DNA from: Chaetorhynchus papuensis
Lineage: Eukaryota > Chordata > Aves > Passeriformes > Rhipiduridae
Reading direction: 5' to 3'
NCBI GenBank assembly: GCA_013396525.1
Contig: VWYX01000836.1
Location: 310,795 to 374,794, forward strand
Length of the DNA stretch: 64,000 nucleotides
The notes under the pieces were generated by a model, which was given only the letters and a program-made list of their open reading frames with translations, was not told the DNA's origin and ran no database searches. The position numbers were made by a program, and so were the translations under genes. Shown one piece after another: positions 12,901 through 24,300 of the stretch (its first letter is position 1; each line of letters opens with the position of its first letter).

Positions 12901-13094
12901 CCAGGCCACATAAAGGACTACAGAATGAGACACAGGTCAGGTACCACCAGTTCCACAGTAACACTAATATGTAATGTCCTTGATAATAGTAACAGGTTTC
13001 AGTTTATTGCTGTTCCAGGAAGAGGCTTTGAGCAACTTAGTTCATTCCTGACCCATTGTCTATTACATGTATGCTCCTTATCTTCCCAGAATGA
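9944..13094. other. Unique noncoding DNA between two CR1 remnants
   Basis: No gene is supported. A GC-richer patch lies at about 12600-12900, where frames are open on both strands because stop codons are rare, but no domain is recognisable. A perfect 12 bp palindrome AGCAACGTTGCT is at 12296-12307. I looked for further CR1 reverse-transcriptase sequence joining the flanking fragments and could not recognise any. Confidence 0.5.
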
Positions 13095-13400
13095 TGAGTT
13101 ATCTTGAAAGTGGAAGTATTTCAGGGAAAAAGGATATTAGAGGAGTTCATCAAGTGAACAATCTTATTTAATATTCTCCTTAATGACCTTGACTCACGAA
13201 TGAAATGTACTGATATAACAGAGATGGGGTCAATCTCAATGCAGCGGAGGACTTGAATAACAAGTAGGATGAACTGGGTAATATCAAGAGCTGAAATGAA
13301 TGAATAGAGATGGATTTTAATAGTACAAGAGACAAAGCCGTGTATCAGAAGCAAATAATAATTTCTGCTATATTCTGAGCCCTCATCATTTAGAATAAAA
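13095..13400 (+). mobile_element. Decayed CR1-type LINE fragment: reverse-transcriptase region
   Basis: The plus-strand frame at 13164 reads LFNILLNDLD, followed closely by KCT. This matches the LFNIFINDLD...CT segment of CR1-family reverse transcriptase just before the catalytic A/F-x-DD motif. The expected FADDTK stretch is largely deleted; a GAT..ACAGAGATGGGG remnant fits its end. Further on, a short MDFNSTRDKAV reading fits the MKFNxxKCKV segment further downstream. Stops and indels show it is inactive and old. It lies about 3.2 kb downstream of another same-strand CR1 piece. The family call is good; the exact boundaries are not. Confidence 0.6.
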
Positions 13401-16400
13401 TAGACTTAAGGGCATTAAGCATTCATAGGATGTTTATGAAATACTGATGAGATTTTGCTGTGCAAAACACGCAGTAGCAGAAGACAGATGATAAGGTATT
13501 TCTAGTCCATGTACTGCGTAGTATCAACTATTTAAAATGTTGATGGAGTTCCTTCTGAAATGCCATGAACGTGTGTGTCTTCAAGAAGGATAAAAAATAT
13601 ATTGAAATCACTGTAAATAAGGACTAAGATTGTAAGTTATCAAGGAAATTGTGTTTATTAAGAACAAACAGGTGTCAGCCAGTTGAATATCGTGTTTAAG
13701 TTTCTTTGTAACAGGAGAGTTTGCATAGTATTGCCTCTTCCCAGCTTCCCTTTTCTTCAGAGAATCTGAGTCTCCCTGGTTTGGAAAAAATTTATGTCCT
13801 GGAGTTTCATGATATCATCCTAAAAGGAAGCTTGCCCTTCTGTGTTAGTTTCTCCAAATGGAATTTTGCCATAGTTCAGACTGATTCAAAGCAATACCTT
13901 TCTGTCCACTTGGGTTTTTTTTCCCCAGCTGCAACATGTGTTTGGATTATGACAGAAAAGGCATAAGCATGTTGATAATGATAACATCTGTGAACAGTGA
14001 CAGAATCTTTCAGCTGATGGCACCTTTCACATTTCTCATGATGTTTAATTCTTAGCCCAGATTCGGCTGTTCGAAAATAAATATCCCCAGTTTTACTTCA
14101 GGTAAAGGAAAAATTCCCACTGTTCTCTTCCAGAGAATTTCCAAGTATTTGTTCTCAAGGAACTCTAATTTTGACAGTTACCAGATAAAATGCTGGTTAT
14201 TTTCTAAGTTCTCATTAAAGACCATTTCAAAGACCTCAGAAAACAGGCATCTAATTATTACAAGTGCCTCCATCTGAACAAAAAAGGTTAGAGGTTTTAC
14301 TAGATCCAATAGGATTCATGAGAATAAGTCCCTAGACAGTTCTCAGAAAGGTAATAATTCAGTTACTATCAGAGTTTTAATAGATACCAATTCAGTATCC
14401 CCAAGTATTTTTCTGTCACTCTCGTAGATATTCATACCTTAGGTTTCAGGACAAGAAACTGAGGGATTTACCTTAGAGACAACAAGCATTATTACATTTC
14501 TCAGTCAGCATTAGAAAATATACACATATTTTTACTGACCTTTATTGTGCTTCAGAAAGGACAAGATGTCCAGACTCAGCTGAGCTATATCTTTGTGTTT
14601 CTGTACTTTTAAATATACCCATATCCTACTTTTCTGAAGTTTTTGGGCTTCAGTGGAAGAAACGTTCTTTTCCCAGCATGTTCCGTTTTCCCAAATTCTT
14701 AAACTAAGTCTGCAAGAAAAACTACTGAGAATTACAGCAGGAAAGTACTGTATTTAATAATTTGGCTCTCATTTTTCCCTGAACCCTTGATAATTTTACA
14801 GATGGAAGACTTACTTTAAAAACAAATTTCTTTTCCAACATTTCCTATTAGCAACTACAGTGGGCCCATAGAGTTGGCGTGTATTGACAGCTTACGCATC
14901 TGGAATCCTTATGTGTCCATTTTTCCTTTGCATACTCTGGCTCTCGGGTCAGAAGCAGTATTCTCCATCCTCTAAGTTCGGTTGGAATTTAAAAAAAAAA
15001 AAACTACCTGTGTCTGTTCTACCATTTTCTCTACTGGGCTAGTTGGCTGCAACTTTGGTTGACACAACGAAATTAATGCAACAGTTACCACTAAAGAGAA
15101 AAAATGTGGCTAGTGGGTACTGCTAACCACCGTGCACTACTTTCAGTCTGTATACCTAAAACATTTCTGAGTGCATGTAATGCTTCATGAAAGTTACCTC
15201 TGCTCCCTTAAAGACCTGGGCCACTTTTTGGGCAAAGAATGTTTCAGTGCCATCGGTCTGCTGGTTGGACTTCTCTATTTTCAGTGCATTTTTACTCTCG
15301 ATACTTAAAGGGAAGAAGAAAAATACAAGTTATTCTATGAATGGTATTATTGCATCCTCACCATCTGTGTCTCCCTGTCTCTGCTCTCCCAGATTTCTCC
15401 TCTAGTTCTGTCTTGCCTCCACCTTCCCAGCTGAGCAGATGTTGTCTGCTGCTGGGACTGTCATTGAGTTCTGGATGCCTATCTGATTTCAGCTGTTTAA
15501 AATAGGCAAAATGCTCTGTCTACCTCTGCTATCAGAAGAAAAGCAGACACTTATATGAGTCTTACTATTCTACCAAGGTGATATATAAGGATTTCATTCC
15601 CTTTTAAAGCACAGTCAGAACATTTAAACATACAATACTAAAATATTCAATTATATTTAAAGATATTCTGAAGAGAAGAAATAAAAAAAACAATAAAACT
15701 CCACCAAACCAACAAAAAAAGTCCATCCTTCTCCCTCATTTCTATTTTTTAATACACAGTTTTACCTACTATCCAGGATCATGGAACACATCAGTGAAGG
15801 AAATACCCTTCCTTGTTCTGTGTGCTTTCTAACAGGAGAATTATCTAGAACAATTTGTTAAATAATTATTAAAAATACTCCAGATATGTAGTAAACTGAA
15901 GGAAAAAATCAAAGGAGAATGAAATGAGTCCCATAGGAAGACCTAATTAGCAGAACATGAAGTGTCCATATATTAAAAGTACAGGTACTGTCTGATACTC
16001 TGCTTTCAATAAAATTTTGCTGTTTGTTAGGATTTCCACAGGCTGCTCTAGATTAGCTGATAAGAAGGTGCTGAAGTATGAGAAATGTGTAGCCCTTCTG
16101 AAGCATAGTTGTACTCTTGACCTTTGTTAAAGTGTAGTACAGCTCCCTGTAGGAGCTGTTCTGAGCAAGTAGTGGTGATTAAATGTGTGACAGAAAATAA
16201 AGGAATTTCTTGACTTAAGTGGTATAAAATCTGATGGGCAAAAAGAACTGGGTTTTTTTGGGTTTTTTCTATGGTAGTTCTCTTTGTATTAAGCGTATCT
16301 GGGAATTTTGAGTCCCTCTCCTCTAACTTAAAAAAATATACAGCCCCAATAGGCATTAGTCACTGAGAATGTATCAGAATATCCACTGCCATTTTAATTA

Positions 16401-16637
16401 AGGCTACTTTTCTCCTTTATTTTTTCGTAGCTTTAGTACCCCACTCACACACAGTTTTTAACTCAAAATACTCCCTTGTAGCTATTCCATCTTCAGGTAG
16501 ATGATTACCTTGAATGATTACCAGCTATGACTACCAGTTCCAATGAAGAAAATATTGGGTGGGTTTTTTTTCTTCTTTCTCTTGCATGCTGCTCCAAAAG
16601 ACACTGACACCTGGTTCTTTAGCCTTTACGCTCAACA
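13401..16637. other. Unique AT-rich noncoding DNA
   Basis: No gene is supported. The first 200 bases may still be CR1-derived but are too diverged to tell. It holds a 13-base A run at 14991-15003 and an A/C-rich patch at about 15670-15720. Confidence 0.45.
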
Positions 16638-16717
16638 GTTGCCATGGGAATCTGAAAGTTTCCCAGGCCCTTTACAAAAGTGCACCTTCCTTGTGGCAAA
16701 GGTGTTTCTATGGTAAC
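16638..16717. promoter_or_regulatory. Pair of RFX X-box-like motifs
   Basis: GTTGCCATGGGAA at 16638-16650 contains one perfect X-box half-site (GTTGCCATGG) with a degraded second half. GTTTCTATGGTAAC at 16704-16717 fits the loose RFX palindrome with an intact ATGGTAAC half. The two are 53 bases apart. Matches are seen; binding is inferred. Confidence 0.35.
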
Positions 16718-17229
16718 ATTTTACTGGAGGCCATAGAATTTACACAGGATGTGCCATAAGGCTTCTTTTGCACATTATCTCTCTAAAATACGTCAATATA
16801 GGTTTAGCTATGTTAAGGCAGGAAGCAGTGAGAAGAAATGTTTCCCTTGCTGACTAGACTCTATCTAGGAATTACTGAGCACAATTCATCAGAATTTTAC
16901 TTTACTCCATGTTTTTAGGCTGTGCTCTTTTATTTTTTTTCCAATGGAGTGTCCTGTTTTTCAGTGGTAGTCACTGTCTGACTAAAATGAGCTGATTGTA
17001 TTACCTTCAAAGTACATACTGTATCGGTGTCATTTCTAGTTCTTCTTTAATAAACCCAATAAGACTTTTGATTTCCAGGAAGATGTCACTGATGTTTTTC
17101 AACTTCCTAGGATGTTTTGGTGTTTGTAAGAAAGTTGCTATCTGTAGTAAACGCACAAGACTGAGGGGTTAAGTATGGGGGTTTATTGTTTCTTTTCATT
17201 CACTATAGATCATTGTCACCTCTGATAAT
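16718..17229. other. Unique noncoding DNA
   Basis: AT-rich sequence with no gene, repeat or motif that I can support. Confidence 0.5.
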
Positions 17230-17660
17230 GGCTTTCACCTTAAAAAATGAGATGACACTTCCCAAATTAAAATGGTCCATGTTTTCTCGCTGAGAGTCAT
17301 CCATTGATGTCAGCTTCCATTTACAGCAGAGCCTGAGCAAGCAGCAGCATTCTTGCCTCGTAATAAATAATTTTGGGTTATCATCATTGTTTTATTACTG
17401 TGCTATCAGCCTTTATATTTATTCCTATCCATCAGTGGAGGGATTCTTACTGTTGCCAGGTATGTGGGCCCATTTTGTTTCACTGCCTGTTCTAAAACGC
17501 TGGTCCTGGTTTTGCCTCAGCTGTTGCTTTGCTTTAGCTATTGGGACCGGCTACAATCTGGGTTATTATTAATGTCCATCACTCCCTGCTGGCAAGGGTA
17601 CAAACAACGGTTTCAGCCAACACCGTGCTACTTTAACAGGGGTCTTAATTAGATCTTCTT
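17230..17660. other. Candidate conserved noncoding element
   Basis: The block is non-repetitive and CpG-retaining (about six CpG between 17280 and 17640), with TAAT-type homeodomain cores, for example around 17362-17370 and 17571. Short frames here overlap on one strand and lack domains. The composition resembles vertebrate enhancer CNEs, but this is inference without alignment. Confidence 0.28.
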
Positions 17661-18169
17661 CCTTGGCCAGGGGAAGGTGGAGAAGAGAAAATGAGATGAA
17701 CTAACAGAATTCGGACAAATAAAAAGCATTGTGTGAATGCATTTCTGACAAATGGGCTCAGACTGCAAATAGAGATTGATTTGTTTGGGTGAAATGAATT
17801 GGTTTTCAGGAATGTAAGGATCAGACTCCTCAAGTTTAAGGTGAGGGATGGTATATTTAGAACCAGTGTTAGCTTTTCTTCTGGCATTAACCCTAAACTG
17901 AAAATTCTGTCTGAAGTTAGCACTGTGGAAGCTTTTTCCATAAAGTCTCCTTGGGTAAGGAGCAGCTGTTCTCACATGGAAGTTGGATAAAATGCAAATT
18001 CTGAAAGTCAGAAACAAACTTGAGTCACACCCTACAGAATTAATACCTTAAATGCCTGCCACCTTAAACATTCTGCCATGACTGAGGAGGGTGCCAGCAT
18101 CCCTTGTGCTCTCTTGCCCAGAACACTGCAGTGTCTTACCTGCTCCTGGTGCACTTGGATTTACATTCC
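17661..18169. other. Unique noncoding DNA, chance open frames on the minus strand
   Basis: Two minus-strand frames of 98 and 122 codons overlap each other in different registers (17645-18017). Neither shows a domain, signal peptide or convincing codon bias, so I treat both as chance. Confidence 0.45.
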
Positions 18170-18720
18170 CTGAGATGAATTTGCTCAAACGAAATATGCT
18201 GAGTTGTTTGCCAGTGTATGATTAATGCTAATTTTTATCTTTGTCAAGAAGAAGCAAAAAGAGGGAAGAGGAAATTTTTTCCATCCAACCTATTGGCATC
18301 TGGAGTATTTAATTCAGACAGCATTACTTTATTCTGCTTTTTAACATAGGCATCACACAATTAAAAGGTTTAGAGGCGAAAAATTCATGCACACATGACT
18401 TTATCTGGCATTAAATCTTCTACTTGGAATAATTAGCAATTCAATAAAATAGGAAGCCATATTTTCAGTAGGGGCTCAGAAAGGAGTCTTAAATTATTCA
18501 GATACTTTTTAATATGCGTTCATCGCCACACATAAGTTAGGTGCCTGTGCACAATTTGATCAGTATTGTACCATTTGGTGCTCAGTTTCAGACTGATTCC
18601 AAATTGGAACGTTTGTTTACTTAGCTAGATTTCTTAGAAACGTGTTTTGCCAAGAGTTTAAGCAAGCCAAATATTTACAGCTGCTATTTGCTAAGGATTC
18701 TTCCTAGGGGAAAATCTGCG
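18170..18720. other. Candidate conserved noncoding element
   Basis: About 550 bp free of simple repeats, rich in homeodomain-type cores (TTAATGCTAATT, ATTAGCAATT) and retaining about seven CpG in otherwise AT-rich DNA. A related patch with TTAATTAATGC lies slightly further on at about 18940-18960. This pattern is common in developmental enhancers. The call is inference only. Confidence 0.3.
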
Positions 18721-20403
18721 AGAACTCAAAAGTTAAAGCATTAAGCCAGTTTATGTGAAAGGGGATGAGAAATGCTCTGTGATGCTACCTGTCCCCTATG
18801 CTCTTCGGTTTATTTCCATCTGTGTATCTTTACTTCTCTGAAATAAATAATTTCTGTCTTCAAAATAATCAGTTGAACCCTTTTGTAATTGAATTGTGCC
18901 CAGCCAAATGAAGTCACTTAATTCTAGCATCTTGGCCAAATCAAATTAATTAATGCTGGCCTCCACTCCTTCCTCAGGTCTTCTCTGCTGTTACACGAAA
19001 CTGCACCCTGGATACGTAGCAGGCCTTCAGGGCACCATTTATTTCCCTTTACTTAAGCCTGCTGCCCCCTCTTCTCAGCAGTTCAGAAACTATTTAATAC
19101 TGCATTTCTGTGCCCAGGAAGAAGGATGAGGCACAAAGGTTAGTATAAACCTTGTTCTCATCTTGTAGACTGTGAGAATATAACTGCTACCTCGCTTCTT
19201 TATTCTTCTCTTCCTTTAATTTCTATCTCTAGCAGCATCTGTATTGTTGATGTGAGGGTTTTTGGTTTGGTTTTTCTTTTTTTTTTTTTTTTAATTGATT
19301 CTGTCTTCCTATGCACGTTTGTTGCTTTTGGAGGGCAGCTCACTGATGGGAGGCAGATCATGTGAAAGGATAGCAAGGCTTTTTTTTTCTTTTTTTCATG
19401 ACTTTCAGGAAAAAGATATTTTGATATTTTGTTCAGTGTTTTTTGTTATGGTGTTAGAAGAAAATGATAAAGTTAAATAAGGAGGTGATGGAAAATCTGC
19501 AATTTGGCATGCAGGGGATTCTCCTTTGTGTTCTCGTAGCTCCATCTGTGCCTTATGAGCTGAGAAGTTTTACAGAAAGGGAGGGATGGAGGGCCTGGTG
19601 ATAAATCAAATTCCTGTCCTTTTTTTCCCTTGGCCAGCACAGGTTTCCTTATCCCTTCAAGTACCAGATGAGAGCTGTCATATTTGTTCTGTCAGAGGTG
19701 GGGAACTGGCACAGGGAGGCAATCCTGTACCTCAGGAAAAGGGAGGATATAGAGAGGGTACCACAAGTGCTCTGGGCTGCAGCCTCTGCTAGGGATCTTA
19801 ACCTTTCTGCAGGATCTAATTTGAAGTAAGGGTCTGATTTAAAGCAGAAAATGAGTTTCCTGTCTTTGCTCACTGTCTCCTCTGACTTCCCCTAAAATTT
19901 TTCTGATATTTCCATTTAATCCATGTGGAATTCTGGTGAGAACGTTCAAACAGTATCACCCTGGATATCATTGAGAGCCATGGTAACCTAAGTAACAGTC
20001 CAATAATGAACCTTCTCTTGTGGCATCAGTATTTGCTCCAAAATTAAAGCAGAAGTTTCCATTATGTTTGATTCTGTATCCTTCAGTGAAATCTAAGAAT
20101 TCCCATCAGCTTCAAAATGGGTTAGATTTCCTGCAGGATTGAGAATTTGTCTGTTAATTTCTTCCTCCCACAAAAGGAATTATATAATATTTACCTGAAG
20201 GTGCTATTCATTAGGGGGAGGAAGTGTATTCTTTTGTATCTAAACAAGAAAGAATAAAACAAAAAGTAGGATTTCAGATAGACTGACATGGGAGAAAGAG
20301 GATATTTCTTGATAAATACTTATTAAGTTTTTTGCGTTGTGTAATAGTAACTTATAAAAATTTGTTGTAATAAAGATTTTAACGCATTAATTGATTAGAG
20401 TTA
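18721..20403. other. Unique noncoding DNA with a T-rich tract
   Basis: No gene. A GGTTTGGTTTTTC segment followed by about 16 T lies at 19256-19292. A partial RFX half-site, GCCATGGTAAC, sits at 19977-19987 (11 of 14 positions of the full palindrome). Confidence 0.5.
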
Positions 20404-20449
20404 CACCATAATTTGATGGAAGATTTTTCCATCAATACGCTTTATGGTG
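20404..20449. other. Nested perfect inverted repeat (hairpin), 8 bp + 9 bp
   Basis: The outer arms CACCATAA (20404-20411) and TTATGGTG (20442-20449) are exact reverse complements. The inner arms TTGATGGAA (20413-20421) and TTCCATCAA (20427-20435) are too. The loop is the five bases GATTT, and the asymmetric interior has one base on the left and six on the right. Seventeen paired positions in 46 bases is well above background for unique DNA. It could be a short RNA stem or a palindromic factor site. It is too short for a standard pre-miRNA. Confidence 0.65.
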
Positions 20450-20504
20450 ACTGTCCTGCTTTTTGTTTCTAGTTCTCATTTATTTAAAATAAGGGAGTGA
20501 TGAC

Positions 20505-20528
20505 GTGTGTGTGTGTGTGTGTGTGTGT
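20505..20528. repeat. (GT)12 microsatellite
   Basis: Twelve uninterrupted GT units, the longest perfect dinucleotide repeat in the window and likely polymorphic. Confidence 0.95.
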
Positions 20529-21362
20529 TTGTTTTCAGCAATTAATTGCTAGTTGGGATGAATATGGATATACTCATATATACCTAGTAGTTTGGCAGAG
20601 CTAATAAAAAGACTTTCAGTACTCTCATGGTAGCATGCCTTTAACAAGTTAGGTACAAAATAGTCCCTAAACCTGCTGTTCGTGCAATTACCTTCAAATC
20701 ACTCTAGATGGAGAGAGAATTAAATCCAGGACTCAACTTCTCAGGCTGAGACTTGACTCCACCCTTCTCCTTCAAGGAGCTAAAGCCAGGTAATTAAGCA
20801 CAGCTCAAAATTTGGAGCTTTCCGTATTTCTTGCACTGTTATGTGGGGCAGGGTCTGGTTCGGGGAGTGTCTGTCACCCCTCCTGGCCGACAATTAAAGT
20901 GTCTCCTGCAATGAGATGTGTGGACTCCAGTGACAGAGCACTCAATTACGGTGTGGGTGTCCTGTGCAGCTCTGTTACATGAAGCTCTAGCAGTACATCC
21001 TGTGAACTCAGTTATGACTGACACAAGATTTTAAAAGAATTGTTGTGACTGTTTCTGCAGTCTCTTAACTAGAAGCCAAGGTAGGAAATACCGTTTTTGC
21101 TTTATAGGAGCAGAATAATTTAAAAACATATGATTGAACAGAATTTATTATTCTTCATTGTACCAGATTCTTGTCTAATGAATTTTGGCAGTAGGATCTA
21201 ATTAAAGTAAATAATAGTAAATGGTGACAGTAATACATGGAAGCATGTCAAATAAAGAAATAGGTACCTTGAGAGACTTTATTGAATGTGTTCCATAGCC
21301 TGTTCAAGCTGAAGTATTGTGTAGTGCTGTATTTTGCATGTTGTCTAGTGACTTGTTATTTT
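20529..21362. other. Unique noncoding DNA
   Basis: No gene seen. About 20830-21010 is GC-richer with four CpG and could be part of a constrained element, but the evidence is weak. Confidence 0.45.
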
Positions 21363-21385
21363 GGGAGGGTTTTTGGGTTTTGGGG
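21363..21385 (+). other. Canonical G-quadruplex motif in a T/G tract
   Basis: Four G-runs lie at 21363-21365, 21367-21369, 21375-21377 and 21382-21385, with loops of 1, 5 and 4 bases, satisfying the G3+N1-7 rule. A T/G-rich tract continues to about 21412. Folding is inferred. Confidence 0.7.
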
Positions 21386-24300
21386 TTTTTTTGGTTTTTT
21401 GGTGATGGTGAGCTATTTATGTACAGTCACACTAAGTCTAAACCAAAGCTTTACTTGTCATGTATTTTTTTCCCAGTAAAACAACAATATGGCCTGCCCT
21501 ATTATTGAAATGTAGCTGGCTGGGTTATCTTAGCTGTCATTTTCTTTTGGAAAATATAGATCTCATGTTCTAATGCTTCGTACCGTGACACTGATCTCTT
21601 TATGTAAAGACATATGGTGTGGGTACACTGTAATCTACTAAAATAGAAGTAATTCTTTTAGAATTGCAGTGCTTGGAAACATTCTCTTGATTTTCTAAGT
21701 TTATCTGGAGTGCAGGCTGACTACATTATAAGGAATCATACTGCCAAACCTAAAATCCTCGAATTGCAGTTCAGTGTCTTCTGTGTGTATGCGCTGGGGG
21801 TCACTTCAGGTAAGCACACCTGTAGGCAGAAGATGTCTTGTGAAAAACATGCTTATTTCAAAGGAGAGTTGAAGACTTCAGACTGGTTCTTTTAGGACGA
21901 GCTGTCATGTCGTCTAATGCTCCAGTTCAATACAGCCCTTATTAAAGGTTAGTAAGCACAGAGAGGCAATGTCCCTTTTATCCAGATATTTTAAGTCAAC
22001 AAATTTCAATAATGTAAATTAAAGTAAAAGTAAATCTTCCTTGTATTTTAGTCTTTTACAAGGTAATTTGAACAAAATCCCATCCTAGTTTCTTTCTGTG
22101 ATTTTGGCCTTCAGTTATATGACACTATGCTTTCAAAACAAAAGATCAGGAGATTAGGATGAGAAAGGACTGTTGGGTTGTCTTTGTTATCTCAAACACA
22201 GTGAGCACACTGGGTAGTAGGCAGCATCAAGTAGCAAGGATTCAGGGATTTTTTTGTTTTTTCAACATTATTAACTTTGATTCTGCATAAATTCCATGTG
22301 CCTCAGGGGCCTGCTGTCTTGGACAGAGGTTAGCCAGTAACTGCTAACCTTGTCTGCATTACTATTGATTCTGCACTGTTAAAAAGACAACTTTCTAAAT
22401 AAAAAATTGTGTCACAGTCCACTGCAAAGTGTTTACCAAAGCAAGAGTAAAAAATGCCTAAAATGTTCCCTTGTGTCTCCTCCTTAAACAGTGGGATTAA
22501 TTTTAAGTAAATGTAGATGCTTTCCATGTGCCTTATGAAAAATACTGTAATTGGATATGCTGTTTTTTGATAAGCAGTAGAAGTTTTTAGGTGTTTCTTC
22601 ATACTTACTGGTTAAATATCAAATCTTAAATCACTTAGGAAAGACGGGAGAGAAGAATGATGGATGTCTTCTAGACCTGGTCACCATTCCCTCAGTTTAG
22701 CCTTCTGGAGAGAATGCTGCAGAAGGTTTCTCTTTCCCGAGAGCAACCAAGCTTTGACTTCTGTCACTCACTGAAGAGTAAAGCTGGTCAGGCAGCAGGG
22801 CCTTCCTGTGGTGTCTCAGCCGGGGTACCTGGGTGGAGGTGGAAGCTGACGGGCACTGGGAAGCCCCGGTCCCAGAGCTGATGAAAGGAAGAGGGGCTTT
22901 CCCTCTGATACGATGGCAAGGAGTTTAAACCATGATACCAAGAGTTGCTGAGTTGAAGGCAAGGCAATAGTTTGTCTTCCAGCCATTTTGTTTAGTTTTT
23001 GTCATTCTGCAGTTTTGAATTTCTTTGTCTGCAATTATCTTTTCCTAGTCGTTCTTCTGATTAAAAAGGAAAAAAGTCTTAAAAACTGCAAATCTTCAGT
23101 TAAAGACTGCAAATACTTGGTGTCTTTACAGTGCTGGAAAGAAAAAGGGAGACAGTTGTATCCCAGGGCTCCTGCTGACTTGAAATTATGTCAGGCTTTT
23201 CTTCAGTCACTCTTTGGTTTGCACGATTAACTTGAAATTCAAACCTTCCTGACTGAGGATAGCAGGGGCAGGCAGGGAGATGGTAATGATCTATTGTGTC
23301 TCTATTCCAGCCACTTCAGAGTTGCTCTTTACATCACATGTGCTGTACTATGTTGTGTTATTTTATCCGGTCTGCTGCGGGGAATCCCAAATGAAAATTT
23401 CCTTCCTATGATCTCCTTAATTTCATCATACTTTCATTTTTGTCTCTTTTTACAAGCACCTTTAGTATACTCTATCCAGTCTACAGGTTGCTTTTATACC
23501 ATTTCAAATAATTTAAAAATACTGTTTTGCTGAAAGAGCTGTGTGTTTTATCCAGGTCTCCAGATGTTTACTGGTGATACTGAAGCAATGTATCACAGTA
23601 GAACTCACAGCTGTAACCATTTTTCCTGTGGCATTCCCCACGAGTCGCAGAGCGGTGAATGAAATCCTCTGGTCCAACATCCACCAGCACATAATCACCT
23701 GTCCTGCTTTTCGTTTGCATGGATGACAACTGTGACAACTTCTCTTTACCCACTACTAGATGGAGGATCATGAGGAATGGGGTTTTCATCTAAGTGAGTC
23801 CCAAGATCATTGACAGCAAACTTTGCCTCATGAACAAACTAGTTCCAACACTTAAAATAAATATTGTGAATGCTCACATATTTTCTGTAATGGCAAATGG
23901 TAAAGTTAAGAGTCTTTTCATAAGTTGCTTCATAGTAATTTATTTGCACATCACAGTTTCTGCTGTGCATTTTTCTCAGCTGTGTAGTAAGAGCAATGTA
24001 TATGGAGTGGCTTGGGCAGCAACGGCAGGGGAGAAATGGGATGGAGAAAGCTCAGGGGAATCAGTACATCATCTTTCTACAGGAAAATGATGTTGCAGTA
24101 GTAGCGATATTGTTTTTACTGAAAGCTATTCTGAATAAATGGAATATTCCACTAGAGGAAATGGAAAGTAAATTTGTTTTGACTTTACTACATACTAATA
24201 AACACTGTGTTTTCAGTGGTGTGAAAGGAAACCTTTGCTATAGCCGAAGGAACAATATATTTCTATTGTAAGAAATAGCCTTAAAAAGAAAAAAAAAACC

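Noticed and set aside
12620..12910. Possible LTR start (TGTCTTGGTTTCACTGGGG) in a GC-richer patch
   Set aside because: Only the first bases resemble a bird LTR start; no matching end, duplication or further similarity was seen.
17645..18017. Minus-strand frames of 98 and 122 codons as a gene
   Set aside because: They overlap in two registers, show no domain or coding bias, and fit chance expectation in 64 kb.
19060..19085. CTCF-like site around CTGCCCCCTCTTCT
   Set aside because: Only part of the core matches; too weak to report as a site.
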